Shown here: positions 33,601 through 45,700 of the stretch, in pieces
Layout: every line of letters begins with the position of its first letter
Numbering within the stretch: the stretch's first letter is position 1
Source of the DNA: Teratosphaeria epicoccoides
Lineage: Eukaryota; Ascomycota; Dothideomycetes; Mycosphaerellales; Teratosphaeriaceae
Assembly (NCBI GenBank): GCA_021401465.1
Contig: JADDMT010000045.1
Coordinates: 124,001-188,000, forward strand
Direction of reading: 5' to 3'
Length of the DNA: 64,000 nucleotides
The notes under the pieces: generated by a model
The model's input: the letters and a program-made list of their open reading frames with translations, nothing else
Database searches by the model: none
What the model was told of the DNA's origin: nothing
Program-made: the position numbers and the translations under genes

Positions 33601-36600
33601 ATTTGCATGGTTCGAGAAGGGAAGTGAAGGATGACTCACCTCATCATGATACAGCCCATGGCGATCAAAGGCGTGGTAGCAAACCCAAACTCTTCGGCAC
33701 CAAGCAAGCACGCCATGGCGATGTCGCGTCCAGTACGGATCTGCCCATCAGTCTGAACAATGACCCGGCCACGCAGGTCGTTCAGCACCAATGTCTGGTG
33801 GGTCTCGGCAAGGCCAAGCTCCCATGGCAGACCAGCGTACTTGATACCGGTCCAGCGGGAAGCGCCAGTGCCACCGTCGTGACCAGAGATGAGAATGTGG
33901 TCGGCCTTGGCCTTGGCCACACCAGAAGCGACGATACCAACACCGGTCTCGGACACAAGCTTGACAGATACACGAGCGCGTGGGTTGGAGCATTTCAAGT
34001 CGTATATCAGCTGCTTCAAGTCCTCGATTGAGTAAATATCGTGGTGAGGCGGAGGGGAGATCAGACCAACACCAGGAGTGGAGTGACGAGTGCGACCGAT
34101 GGCCTCGGAGACCTTGTGACCAGGCAGCTCACCACCCTCACCAGGCTTGGCACCCTGGGCCATCTTGATCTGGAGCTCGTCGGAGTCGGCCAGGTAGTTA
34201 CTGGTCACGCCGAAGCGGCCAGAGGCGATCTGCTTGATGGCGGAGCGCATACTGTCGCCGTTCTCGAGCGGCAAGCTACGTTCCGGGTCTTCACCACCTT
34301 CACCAGTGTTGGACTTTCCGCCCAATCGATTCATGGCAACCGCTAGCGTGGAGTGGGATTCCATGGAGATGGAGCCATAGGACATCGCGCCGGTGACGAA
34401 GCGGCGAACGATCTCGGTCCACGGCTCAACCTGGTCAATTGGGATGGCATTGGTTGCCTCAAAGTCGAAGTCCAGCAGACCGCGCAACGTGCAGTTCTTG
34501 ATCTGCTCGTACTCGCTTTTGGAGTAGGCTTCGTAGGACTTGTCGTTCTTGGTGCGCACAGCATCTTGGATGTTGGCGATGGAAGTTGGATCGTTGATAT
34601 GAGCCTCGCCACCATCACGCCAATGGTACTCGCCAGTCTCAGCAAGGCCAGGCACTTCAAGGATGTTGCGGGACGGGAAGCCCTTCTCGTGAAGCGCGAA
34701 TGCATCCTGGGCGATGAGGTCGAATGTCATACCCCTGATGCGCGTAGCAGTGCCAGTGAAGCAGCGGTCGACGACTGAATCGTCGACGCCAAGAGCCTCG
34801 AAAATCTGAGCGCCCTTGTAAGATTGAAGGGTGGAAATACCCATCTTCGACATGACTTTTAGGATACCACCGTCGCAAGAGTGCTTGTAGTTGCCAATGA
34901 GCTCTTCATTGGACAGCTTCTTGCGGATCAGGCCCTCACGGTTCAACTTCATGATACATTCCATCGCCAGGTATGGGCAGATGGCATCAGCGCCATATCC
35001 GACCAGGACGCACATGTGGTGGACCTCACGGGCTTCAGCAGTCTCAACCACCAAAGCTGCCTGAGCACGCCATCGGTTGCGCACCATGTGGTGATGGACC
35101 ATACCCGTGGCAAGAAGCGAAGAAACAGCCACACGCTCGCGTGATGTGTTCTTGTCGGAGAGTACAACAATCTTGTCGCCGCGCTGAATGGCCTCCGTGC
35201 AGGCATCGTTGATGCGGTCAAGCGCGTCAAGGTATCCCGGAACACCTTCCTTCTTCGGGAAGGTAATATCGATGGTGGCAACAGTCCAGTCAGAGTGAAG
35301 GTCGTTGATCTTGGTGAGCGCATTGAATTCTTCAATGGACAACATTGGCGATGGGAGGTAGAGCCTGTGGCACTGCTCCTTGTTCATCTCGAGCAGGTTA
35401 CCCTGTGGGCCAACGTACGAGCCGAGCGACATGACGACCGCCTCACGAATGGGGTCAATAGGTGGGTTGGTGACCTGTGCGAACAGCTGACGGAAGTACT
35501 CGTAGAGCAGACGTGGCTGGCTTGCCAAGCACGCAAGCGGTGCGTCGTTACCCATGGAGCCCAGCGCTTCCTTAGAGTCGGCAGCCATTGGTGCCAACAG
35601 GAGCGAGACCTGCTCGAGTGAGTAACCGAACGCCTTCAGCCTTGGGTCCTCGTTGATTTTGGGTTGAGTCAAAGTGTGCGATAAATCTGCGCCCTTCTCG
35701 GTGAGTTTGCTGTAGACCTTGTCCATGTCGATCAACTGGGTCTCGAGCCAGTTGCGGAAGTTCGCACGTCCAGCAACAGCAGCCTTGAGTTCGCTGTCGT
35801 CGATGATGCGGCCCGCTTCTGTGTCGACGAGGAGCATGCGGCCAGGCTGCAGTCTGCCCTTCTGAATGACAGCAGATGGATCGATGTTGATCGTGCCGAC
35901 CTCAGAGGCGCAGATGATGCGGTCGTCATCCAAGACGTAGTATCGGCATGGCCGCAGACCATTTCGGTCCAGGTTTGCACCACAATACCTGCCGTCGGAG
36001 AATGTGAAGAGCGCTGGACCGTCCCATGGCTCCATCTGACATGCCGCCCATTGATAGAACGCCTGCTTGGCCGGGTCGATCGAGTCGTTGCCCTGCCATG
36101 CTTCTGGCACCATAAGCATGACTGCCTCAGGCAGAGACAATACGCCGTTGATGGTCAACAGCTCCAGGACGTTGTCGAACGCCGCAGAGTCCGAACCACC
36201 ATCTTCGATGATTGGGTACAGACTCTCGAGCTCTTCGCCGAAGAACTGCGACTTCAAGACACCTTCTCTTGCACGCATCCAGTTCTTGTTGCCGCGCAGA
36301 GTGTTGATTTCTCCGTTGTGTGCTGCCCATCGGAGTGGCTGGGCTCTGTCCCAGGACGGGAATGTGTTGGTCGAGAAGCGTGAGTGCACCAATGCAAAGT
36401 GACCCTCGTAATCGACATTGACCAAGTCATGATAATACTCGTACACCTGGACTGGAGAGAGCTGACCCTTGTAAACAATGTTCTTGTTGCTCAGTGAACA
36501 CAAGTAGAACCAGTTGTGAAGGCCAATCGCGTGCGTCGCACGTTTCCTCAGGATGTATAGTTGACGCTCAAAGGTGGTGGCGTCGTATTTCTGCTCGAAG

Positions 36601-37278
36601 TCTGCGGCCGGCTCCTTGCCGGGACCGTATGCAGACGCCGTCACGACGAACGGCTGGAGAATCACTGGCTCTCGGGACTTAGCTGCGGGACCGAGCAGCG
36701 TGCTGTCCTTGGGTACCTCTCGCCATCCAAGCACCCGAAGGTCCAGCCCTTTCGCGATGTCCTCGAATTGGTCAAGTGTGTCCTTCAGTGTCTCCTCCTC
36801 CGGTTTGAAGAAGAGGTTACCCACAGCGTACTGGCCGAGCGCAGGCAGCTTGATGCCCTGCTCCAGCTGGAAGTTCTTGAGGAAGAATCTGTGTGGAATA
36901 GAAGTCATGACGCCAGCGCCATCACCGTCTCGTGCATCCGAACCGACCGCACCTCTGTGGGTCATGTTGCAGAGAAGACTGCGTGCTGACAAGACAAGTC
37001 AGTCCCTGCCATCCACGGCGCGTGATTGCCGACGTACCATCTGTGACGATCTTGTGGCTGGGCTTGCCCTTGATGTTGGCGGCAAAGCCAACACCGCAAG
37101 CATCCTTCTCGAGCTCCGGGTCATACAGACCCTGCTTCTTCGGGAGCGCGCCAGCCCATGACTTGTTGTCCGGGCCCTCCTCGTACTGGTACACGCTGTA
37201 CGGCTCTTGCTCCGCTGTGTCGTCCAAATCGTCAATGCGACGTTCATCTACATGCTTGGCGAAGGAGACCTGGCCCAT
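30670..37278 (-). CDS. GLT1: Glutamate synthase, NAD(P)H-dependent (GOGAT)
   Basis: Converts glutamine plus 2-oxoglutarate to two glutamates in ammonium assimilation; 2145 aa, the size of yeast Glt1. Four exons: 37038-37278, 33640-36985, 32071-33583 and 30670-32007; introns 52, 56 and 63 nt; 2146 codons in total. A 60-residue propeptide precedes the catalytic Cys61 of the class II amidotransferase (EKDACGVGFAANIKG). The FMN/synthase domain ends with the 3Fe-4S ligands C1192, C1198 and C1203, a set completed by the second splice (GCIMMR joined to KCHLNTCPVG). The C-terminal beta-type part has GCPISNIIPKWNEL, the CPAPCEGAC iron-sulfur cysteines, the FAD fold VAIIGSGPAGLACADQL and the NAD(P) fold VVIGGGDTGNDC. 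The upstream region has a good GTGAGT near 37807, so a 5' UTR intron is possible. Confidence 0.98.
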
Positions 37279-39873
37279 CCTATCGGCTTGAAGCCGAGTC
37301 CGTGTGCTATTGTTTGTAGCTGAGTATGTTCAGGCTTCCGTGTGCTTTTGGCAAGTGGCTTGCTGTGGGTGTTGGGTTTCGTTGTTATGGTTGTTGGAAG
37401 TATTGGTGTGAAGCTTCGATCGAGCTTTCTGAGTAGGCTGTGGCAAGACGACAGTCAGGTACAAGATTTCAGGTTTTTTCTGGCTGATGATGTGATTGTC
37501 ATGTAGTCAGGGAGATTGCTGCTGTTGGCTTGTGAATGAAGGCCGCCGCAGCTCTGGGTACGCGGAGAAATGCTAGTGCAGATGTGTTTCCGATGAGCAG
37601 ATCGACGCTCTGTTTCAGGGTGCAAGAAACGTGGGCAAAGATCTTCAGCACCGCTCGACTGGCTCGTGAGGTCGTGATGTCGTCGACACGCAGGCGCAAC
37701 GCACCACGCCGTGACCTTATCGGCGGCAAATAGGCATGCAAGGCAAGGTTTCGATGTGCGCGTGGGGTGTCGAGGCTACGCAACTCGGGAAAATGGGAGA
37801 CACTCACCTGAATGACCGATAGCCTTGTGGGAGGCGACAGTGCTGCGTGGATGGCGGAGGCAAAGTGCAGGGTGAGGGTGCAGGAGAGGGAATGCTGGGC
37901 TCTAGCGAAGACCTTAAATTCTCAAGCCGCTGTGTGTGGAGTCTCCAGCCTAGCGCAGAGCACATGTTCCCTTGGCCTTCTTGCTCTCCACCTCGTCTAG
38001 AACAGTTCATGAGCACAACCTCACATCACCTTCGACCTGCACGACCATGACGCGATCCTGGAATGGCTTCGTGTCTGCACATTCTCGTCAACAAACCTTT
38101 TCCGTCTGTCTTCCGGGCACTCAAGCAACATCAGAGCACAGACCAAGCCGGTGGTAAGCTTATGTCATAGATCTTCCGACCTCGGCGCTCGAGTCCACAG
38201 GCATCCTCGAGTCTCCCCCATCTTCTTCGCAATGCCCAGCAACGTTTCGCGCCACGCACGCCACCACCACCGTCCAGTTTGTAGCCACGTAGCGATTTCT
38301 CAAGAGCGAGCTGGATGGTGTTCGCCAGATTGCACGTGCAACAGCGTATATCTGGCAGACCCTTGATTTTCCCCGGCCCTTGACATGCCACTACCTTTTA
38401 GGCTTTGAGCCTCGCAGCTCGACTTGTCCCGCTACTGCATGCGAATCTGCAGCGAGGCCTAAGCGACTCGATCTGATTCGCTGACCGGCTTTACTCCACG
38501 CACATCGACACCAGACTGCCGGTCTGCTGGATCTGAGCCGGCCGTCGAGCTTATCCCACAGCTTCTCATTGGCCGCGTGCGTGGAGAGAGCTCGATGATT
38601 TTGGTGCGAGAGCACGGAGTTAGTCAGGCTCCATGTCGATGTAGGATGTAGTTCGGATGCCATTCCATTGATCGTGTCAAGTGCGCAGTGCTGGACTCAT
38701 CGCTGACATGTGATTGCTGGTACCTGAGACCATCTGGCAGACGCGCATGGCGGCATGTGTAGCTCTCTCGCTGAGCTCGCTACGTCGCATCATAAGCAAT
38801 GTCAAGGCACCCATCCTTGTCCGGGGCCCCGGGCGCGCGGCCACATCTCGAACAGCCTGAGGTCACCATGTATCCCATCTTGCTGTCCTCATGCAGCTGA
38901 CTACGACATCCATGTAGACTTTGCCGGACACGCCCAGTGCGCCATCCGACACGAGCCTACGCAAACTCCACCGAGCAGGACGCGCCTGGCCGTCGCAAAG
39001 TGCATGTCCCCCTCGAGCACGTCGGGAGAATGCGGAGAGACACGTGACGGCGGATGTTCGCGGCTCCATTCCACTGGTGCGGCAGGCGCCCTGCAACGGT
39101 GGTAGGGCCGGCCGAGAAAGGAGGGCGCTTTTCCGCGCCTCACTCTGGCGCCTGCGGATTTCCTAGGTGCTCTCGATATACATCGTCAAGACTTCCAAGT
39201 TGCATCGCGTGAGCAAAGTGTCTTGCCACGACGGCACAGATCAGCATGCGGAATAGTCAGGAAAGCGCCGGCTTTGGCCACATGCATTTGTGCGGTGCGG
39301 AGCAGACGCAGAGACCTCAAGCAGCTTTGCGGCTAGAGCGGAACTGGCGGATGTGGACATGAGGCTCGTGATTCTCTGCTCTGGCGAACCATCCCCCTCG
39401 ACCCAGCAGAAATCCTTCGTCAGTGTGACCGCGAACCACGAAGCTCTTTTCATTTGCCGCAATCGTCCAACAGAGCAGTAAGCATCAGCGCCGAGCCTTA
39501 TGGCAGTCCGTCAAGAACCTGCGGTATCTGATGCGGAAAGTCATGTCTCCTCGGAAACATGTCATGGCCGTATCTACCACGTTGACGCTACAGCACTATT
39601 GATCGCCATGACTTCAAGTCATGGATCCCAATAATATACTCCTCCCTGGATGCTGTACTGGAGCTGTCTAGCTTGTCCTGGAAGCCAGATCCTCCGAGGT
39701 GCTCATTACCATTGCCAACCTCCCCGTCATGTTATAACGGGTATACTCCACCGAGCTGGTCAGCTTGCCGATCTATCCCCGTATACACAAGCAACGGCAC
39801 ACAGACACTCACCTATCTCATGACCTTCCTGGTGTCGCGGTCGCGCACAGATTTTGACGTCCGCAAGATATAA
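37279..39873. other. Upstream region of glutamate synthase, no supported gene
   Basis: About 2.6 kb with only short frames on both strands. The part nearest glutamate synthase is presumably its promoter and leader. A minus-strand donor-like CAG|GTGAGT at about 37807 might start a leader intron. No domain, tRNA or repeat was recognised. Confidence 0.5.
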
Positions 39874-41156
39874 TCACGACCTTGAGTCTGCCTGTGATCT
39901 CGCTGCCCCTTGTTGGAAGAGGTTAAACCGCGCCTCTTCCTTGATGTGTTGTCCTCCCTCGTCCTTCAAATCGCGGCCAATGTTTGCGTCCAAGGCAGGA
40001 CGCTTGCTACTATTACCTTCGCGGTCATCTTCAGCCGCACGCTTGAAGCCGCGGCGATCGAAGACATTATCACCCAAGGAGTTGAGTTCGTTGAGTCCGG
40101 TCTCAGATGTTGGTAGCGCTTGGCGGAACTGTCCAGGCACGTCCGATGCTTTTTCTCGAGGTCTTCTTGGTCGCTGGTGAGGACCGAGCGATCGTCGACT
40201 TCACACTGTCGATGCTCGAGATCGAAACGCCAGTCAAGATTCTTTGGCTTACATATGCTGACCTTCGCCTTGCTCTCACAAATGCGCTGCTCCGCGAACA
40301 GCTTCAGCCTCCACTTCAGCAAGTTCTTGCGCAGTCTCTTCTCACCGAGGCTCTTTTACTCCTCGTCCTCAGTTCAAGCAGCTCCCGCTGGATCTTGAGC
40401 TCCTTCAGCCGCAATTTCAACCCCCTTCTCTTCCTGGCTCGCTCAATGAACTGAGCGGACCTGTTGCCAGCGCTGCTGCTACCTGTCGAAGCACCTGGCA
40501 TTCCTGAACTAACCTTCTCGTGCGACTTTTCAGCGCGAAATATTGGTTTCAGTAGTCGAAAGTCCTTGTTCTGATGCACGACCATTGGCGGCTCGCCCTG
40601 GATCGGTCCCAGCATGTCGACCACTCGGGCCAAACAGTTTGGCTTTGCCCTGCTGAAAGCTTATCGTGATTCTGCTCCATTGAATGTGTGCGCTCATTGC
40701 GACTGTGAGAAACGACTTCGATGACTGCTAACAGGTCAGCGCTTCCTTTATTCCGAGCGTGACCGCACGTCATCATAAGGCCCTTGATATATTGCCTTCA
40801 GTCCACCTTGAAGGCCCTCAGGACGGTCCGGCTGCCAGACGAGTACCTGAGACGTGTATACGCAGTCGTCAATGCTTGAGGACATATGGACGTTGGGGAT
40901 ACCTTTTGTAATCAAAGGTCTCGGAAATGACAAAACCAAGTTCATAGTGTTCGTCGTCTACAGCTTCGATGTAGCGTTCATTTAATTGGGTGGTGAAGAA
41001 AGGAGAATCTCGCGGCACCGTGTACTCCGTAGGGATTTTTGGCGAACTCATCCTCGCCGTTCGGGGCGCTACCCAGGCCTCTATGACGGTTCTCCAATCG
41101 ATCATCGTGTGCGCGAGTTCGGACGTTGTCGAGTGGTGATGCCGAGAAGAGTTCAT
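39874..41156 (-). pseudogene. Decayed or unresolved multi-exon gene, basic coiled-coil product
   Basis: Coding-like segments occur in succession on the minus strand but switch frame about five times. First piece: from ATG 41156 to about 40900. Then PNVHMSSSIDDCVYTSQVLV near 40870, then a segment near 40560-40640 (LARVVDMLGPIQGEPPMVV). Next comes a Lys/Arg-rich helical region (RLKELKIQRELLELR), and finally a piece with FKRAAEDDREGNSSKRP ending at 39874. Some switches might be introns (CTTTCAG and similar acceptors exist), but I could not find a set of GT-AG joins that works throughout. No family is recognised. It could also be a real gene with several small introns. Confidence 0.3.
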
Positions 41157-41527
41157 AAGCGTTGTTGCAAAGTGCCGAAGGACTGAAGTATCTAATTGCT
41201 GGGACAGATAGTGTGAACAGCCTCGGGCGTTGGAGGTAGCACGTTAGGCCTGTGACGCTATCACTACCTGAGTGAACAGGTCTGCCAAAACGTCATAAAG
41301 CTGCTGCGAGTGACAAACTGACAAAATGTGAGACGTTCTTGCTGACGGGTTCACCAAAAGGAGCAGGAACCAGAACAAGGACACTCCGACTGTTGCGCTT
41401 GTGGCGGTCAAGCACTCCAACCCTAGCAGCGAATCAGTGAACGCCTACGTACACATGGGAAGCAGATACCTGAGTAAAGCACATTGATGGGAGTGCGATA
41501 CCTTGAAACTGGACCAGATCATACGTA
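41157..41527. other. Intergenic, nothing recognised
   Basis: About 370 bp with no supported frame, between the unresolved minus-strand coding remnants and the end of the small membrane protein gene. Confidence 0.5.
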
Positions 41528-42051
41528 TCATCGCCCCACCTCCACCCTCCGCTCCCCCTCTCCACCTTCCTCACTACTACTATCCCTGAATCCCTCCTCG
41601 AACTCCCTCTCCCTCTCCCTCGCGCCGCTAACCCCCACCCTATCCATCCCATCGCCCCCCACAACCCTGACTCTCCCCTCCCTCTCCCTCCTCACATCCC
41701 CAAACCCCACCATACTCTCCCCCTCCTCCTCCCCAAACACAGACTCCTCCTCCCCACCCCCAACAACCTCCCTCCTCCACCTCAGACTCGCCGGCGTCAA
41801 CCACATCAACACTTTATGCTTGATTCTTGCGCGCAACGACGAGGTATGCGAGGAGATAGTCTCGAGCGGGTTATACTGGCTGTAGCGCGTGTGATATTTG
41901 CGCCAGAGGGGTATGAGGGCGTAGGCGAGGAGGAGCCAGAGGAACGCGGCGATTAAGGCAGGGACGAAGATTATCTGTGGTATCGTTAGATGGGAGTTCT
42001 GAGAGGGGTAGAGTGAGGGCTACATACCTTGAAGACTTCTACGAAACTCAT
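41528..42051 (-). CDS. Small single-pass membrane protein, function unknown
   Basis: 156 aa in two exons. The first exon is only 24 nt (42028-42051, MSFVEVFK); a 53-nt intron with GTATGT donor and CCACAG acceptor leads to 41528-41974. The result is a clean N-terminal transmembrane helix (IIFVPALIAAFLWLLLAYAL) followed by a membrane-proximal basic segment (WRKYHTRYSQYNPLE, later RARIKHKVLMW). The C-terminal 80 residues are low-complexity and rich in Glu, Gly and Arg. The low-complexity part gives a long strand-biased purine tract in the DNA. The second exon alone has a later in-frame ATG, but only the spliced start supplies the membrane helix. No family is recognised. Confidence 0.6.
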
Positions 42052-42731
42052 ATCTGTTTCGATCTTCTGAGACACTGAGATAGCTGGTATTTGATTATCG
42101 CCGACGTCGACCTGCGAGGCGATAAGCTCAGGAATCCTTGTCGAAGCGGCTTCTCATGCCTCATAAAGATGTAGATGTAAACGCCGGCGTTATCGTCGAG
42201 ATGAATCTGTCGAATTCCTAGTCTCATTCGCAGCATCGTGATAGACAGCTTTCACCAAGCTAACGAGGAACACCAACAACAACGCACGTAAGACCTCATC
42301 AAAGCAGGTGCACATCGTCAGCAAGTCGCAGGTACATAGGTACCGTCTGCCTACAGAGACACATGATTGGTTTGCAACGACGGCCACCCACGGCTGTCAA
42401 ACTCATTTGCATCAGACCGTCGGCCCTAGGTATACATACATACATGTATGTATCTGGTCAGCCTCCGTCATGGGGGCCACAAAGATATCCTCACACCAAC
42501 GATCCTCAACAAGAAGCGGAAGAAAAGCCGTCTCGGCAATAAAGGCAGTATCTGTCAGGTATGCGCTGCTCTCGTCTCTTCCTATCCACACGTTCCCGTG
42601 ATCCAGACATGCAGCAGGTAGTAGTCAAAGTCGCCCAACACCCACGAACTCCATCGCTCCAACGCTGCAATTACGATCAAGCAACCTCCGAAAGCAGGAC
42701 ACTAGGTAGTATATACAATCCGACATCAACA
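42052..42731. other. Intergenic, short palindrome only
   Basis: 680 bp between the small membrane protein start and the formin stop codon. No supported frame; contains the 18-bp palindrome listed separately. Confidence 0.5.
42436..42453. repeat. Perfect 18-bp palindrome (TACA/TGTA repeats)
   Basis: ATACATACATGTATGTAT reads identically on both strands and arises from TACA repeats meeting TGTA repeats. Function unknown; it may simply be microsatellite-like sequence. Confidence 0.9.
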
Positions 42732-45700
42732 TCATTCCGTGCCCTCCGTTCCATCCTTGCCACTCAGTGATGGACTGGGCGGCACCACAATCGTCATAGG
42801 AGTCGGCAACGGGTCTTTCACACCCTCAGCCGCGTCATCTGCCGTCACTTTGTTCTCCCTCGCCTCCTCGCCCTGCGTCTCCTCAATTAGAATAGCGTTC
42901 GCAGCCGACAACCCCTCATGCCTCTCCTCAGCAATGGGACTCTGCGCAGTAGCGTTCGAGCTGTCCCCGCTCGTTCCCTGCGCCCGCCTCCTCGCTCTCC
43001 GTCTGGCGCGTTCATCATCCGCGCTCTCCCGCCGCCTCCTCACCCTCAACGAATCGCTCTTGTCGACTCCGCCCGCACCATCCTCATCGCCTCTCAGACC
43101 TTGCAGCATACTTGCTGCCCGATCAGCAATATCTTCGCTCTCACTCACACCACCACCCTCTGTTGCCTCCGAAGAAGCCAGATGTCCATCAGTAGTGCTG
43201 GTCGGGCTCAACAAGCCACCCGCGCCGCCGTCGTCCACGTTTTCACCGGTTTCGGGGATATGCTGTCCACTCGCTACACGTACTTGATGTCTGTCCTTGA
43301 GTCTGGCCCTTCGCCTCTGATCTCTTGTTGCTCGTTGCTGAGGCGCTGCAGCTCTCAGCTTCAGCATCAGATCGTCCAAAGCGCCTGTGGAAGCAGGCGA
43401 AGGAAGTGCTGACTCGCCGCTGGTACGGGTATTAGCAAGCTGGGCATTGATGCCACCTTGCTGCTGTTTCCGGCGCATGTTCGCTTGATTGCGACGCCAC
43501 TGCTCTTCCAGTTGCAAGTTCTTCTCTGTGGATCTCTACAGCAGATCGTACACGTCAGTCCAGTCACCAACACACAAGCATGTGTCCTACGCCGCGCCGC
43601 CATTGCCATACGCACGCACAGAACAAGGAGATCGACAAGACTTACCTGATAATCCTTGACAAAGTTCGCCAATTTGCCAAAGAACTCTCTCCTCGCCGAC
43701 TCGTCCTTCGGATCATCTCCAAAGAACACCAGAATAGCATCATAGGCGCGTTTCATCTCCTCAAGGTACAGCGCCATCTGCTCTGCCTTCCTCCTCGCTT
43801 CCTTCATACACCTTTGCACGACCGTACTCACTCGGTCTTCCGGATGGAAGCGTTTCGAATCCGACAAGTTGCCCGCGTCCAAACTCGCTTGCACGTTTGC
43901 GATGTTGTCAATGTACTTCTTCGCATCACCCTGCAGCTGTTCAATGTTGATCTTCTGTGCGGTTAGAACACCGGCAATGTCTTCCGTGAAGCCCTCGTAC
44001 TGCGGGTACTGCAGGCGCACGACTTTCTCAACGTAGTCCATGAGCGTCATTTCGTTGTTGGTGTCCTTCACCATGCCCAGCCGTGCGAGAGAGCTAAGCT
44101 TGAAGCCCTGTGCCTGTTTGTTGGAGTCGTTCATGTAGTTACCGATATCCAAGATCAGGCCAAATACCGGCATCAGCTTGACTGAATCTCTGAGACTCTC
44201 GGAAACATCGACGACTTGCCGCAGCTTCTTCGAGATCTCATCGTAATCCGCCTCAAAATTCTTCGTCAGCTGCAGCGCCCTCATCCTTGCCTTCCAGTAA
44301 TGATGCAGCTCATACGCCGTGTACAGATAGACTTGGTCCTCTCTTGTGAGCTCGCTCGGGTCCTGCTCGCGCGCAGCCTTACTCGCGTCCGGGCCTGTCC
44401 AATCCTTCGAGTACGGCGCCATAAGCTTCGCGACATTATCTGGAATCGTGCACAAATGCTCTGAAATCAAGAAGTCCATTACGTTGCTGTTGTCCATTAT
44501 CTCCTTGTCGCAGTGGATGATCATCCTTACGACCTCCTCAGCTTCGAGACCCTTAAGCTTGGAGAGCGCGATTTGCATGTTCTGGCTCAAATCCCGTGAA
44601 ATGATTGATTTTTTCTCGTCCTTTGCCTTACCGGAGCCCTTGCCGCCCAAGATCTTGATCTCCTTCGCCGTGAACAGCTTCTCGATCTCATCAAGAATAC
44701 CCTTCTTCGACAGCTCTTGGTAGACCTCTTCCTTCGCTTCTTGCGTCGGCGTGTGGCCAGCCCACATAGTGACTTCAGGCGTGTCGACCTTCTCCCAATG
44801 AAGCGCCTTGAGCTTCTTCTTCGGCCTAGGAGCAATGGGTTTGATGGCTGGGGAGTGGATCTGTACCTGCTGAGGCAGCCATCCCCCCTTCCTCGCTCCA
44901 GGCATTGGCGGCGCTCCAGGCATTGGTGGTGGTGGCGGCGCACCGTTAGTGAAGCCAGGTGCACTGGGCATGCCGGGAGCCGGTGGAGGAGGTGGCGGAG
45001 CAGCTCCATTAAACCCAGGCATAGGAGGTGGAGGTGGAGGTGCCGCAATCTTGAATCCAGGCATAGGAGGCGGCGGTGGAGGAGGCGCCGCAGTCGAGAA
45101 TCCAGGCATTGGAGGCGGAGGCGGTGGTGGTCCACCATCAAACTCAGGCATCGGAGGCGGTGGTGGCGGGGACGCACCACCGAACTTTTCCTTAAGCGAC
45201 TGCTCATCCTGGGGCGTCTTCGGACTCTGGCTCTCCAGACTAGGGTGAGACGGCCCAGTGGTAATGCCATCGCCCTCGTCATCGCTTCCACCTTCCGCTT
45301 GCGCAGGCGCTTTTGGAATTTTGCCTTGCAACTCCGACAACACAATCTGCTGCTGGGCTGCAACCGTGCTCGGAACCTTCGGTCGCGTCATCTGCACGAT
45401 CCTGGGCTTTTCGAATACAATGCTCTCCTCAGACTCGGCTTCCAAATCACCCTCGCCAGGAGCCTCGAGATCGTCAGCAGGCGTGTCAGGGCGTGCACCA
45501 ATCGGCTTTCTCTGAATGCCACTACGTCCTCTCCGCTGCAATGAGCCCAGATACGGCATCTGATCCTCCATGCTATCCGGCTGCAACCCAGCGCCCTCCA
45601 TCTTTTCCCTCAGTTCTCGGAGCCTATCCGAAGGACCGACGAGCTGCCAACTCTTGCCCTCCAACTTCGCCTGGGTCTTCGCCCTCTCCAGCTGCATCTC

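Noticed and set aside
44587..45544. Gly-rich and Arg-rich frames opposite and beside the formin FH1 region
   Set aside because: Produced by reading polyproline codons in other frames; the formin frame is clearly the coding one.
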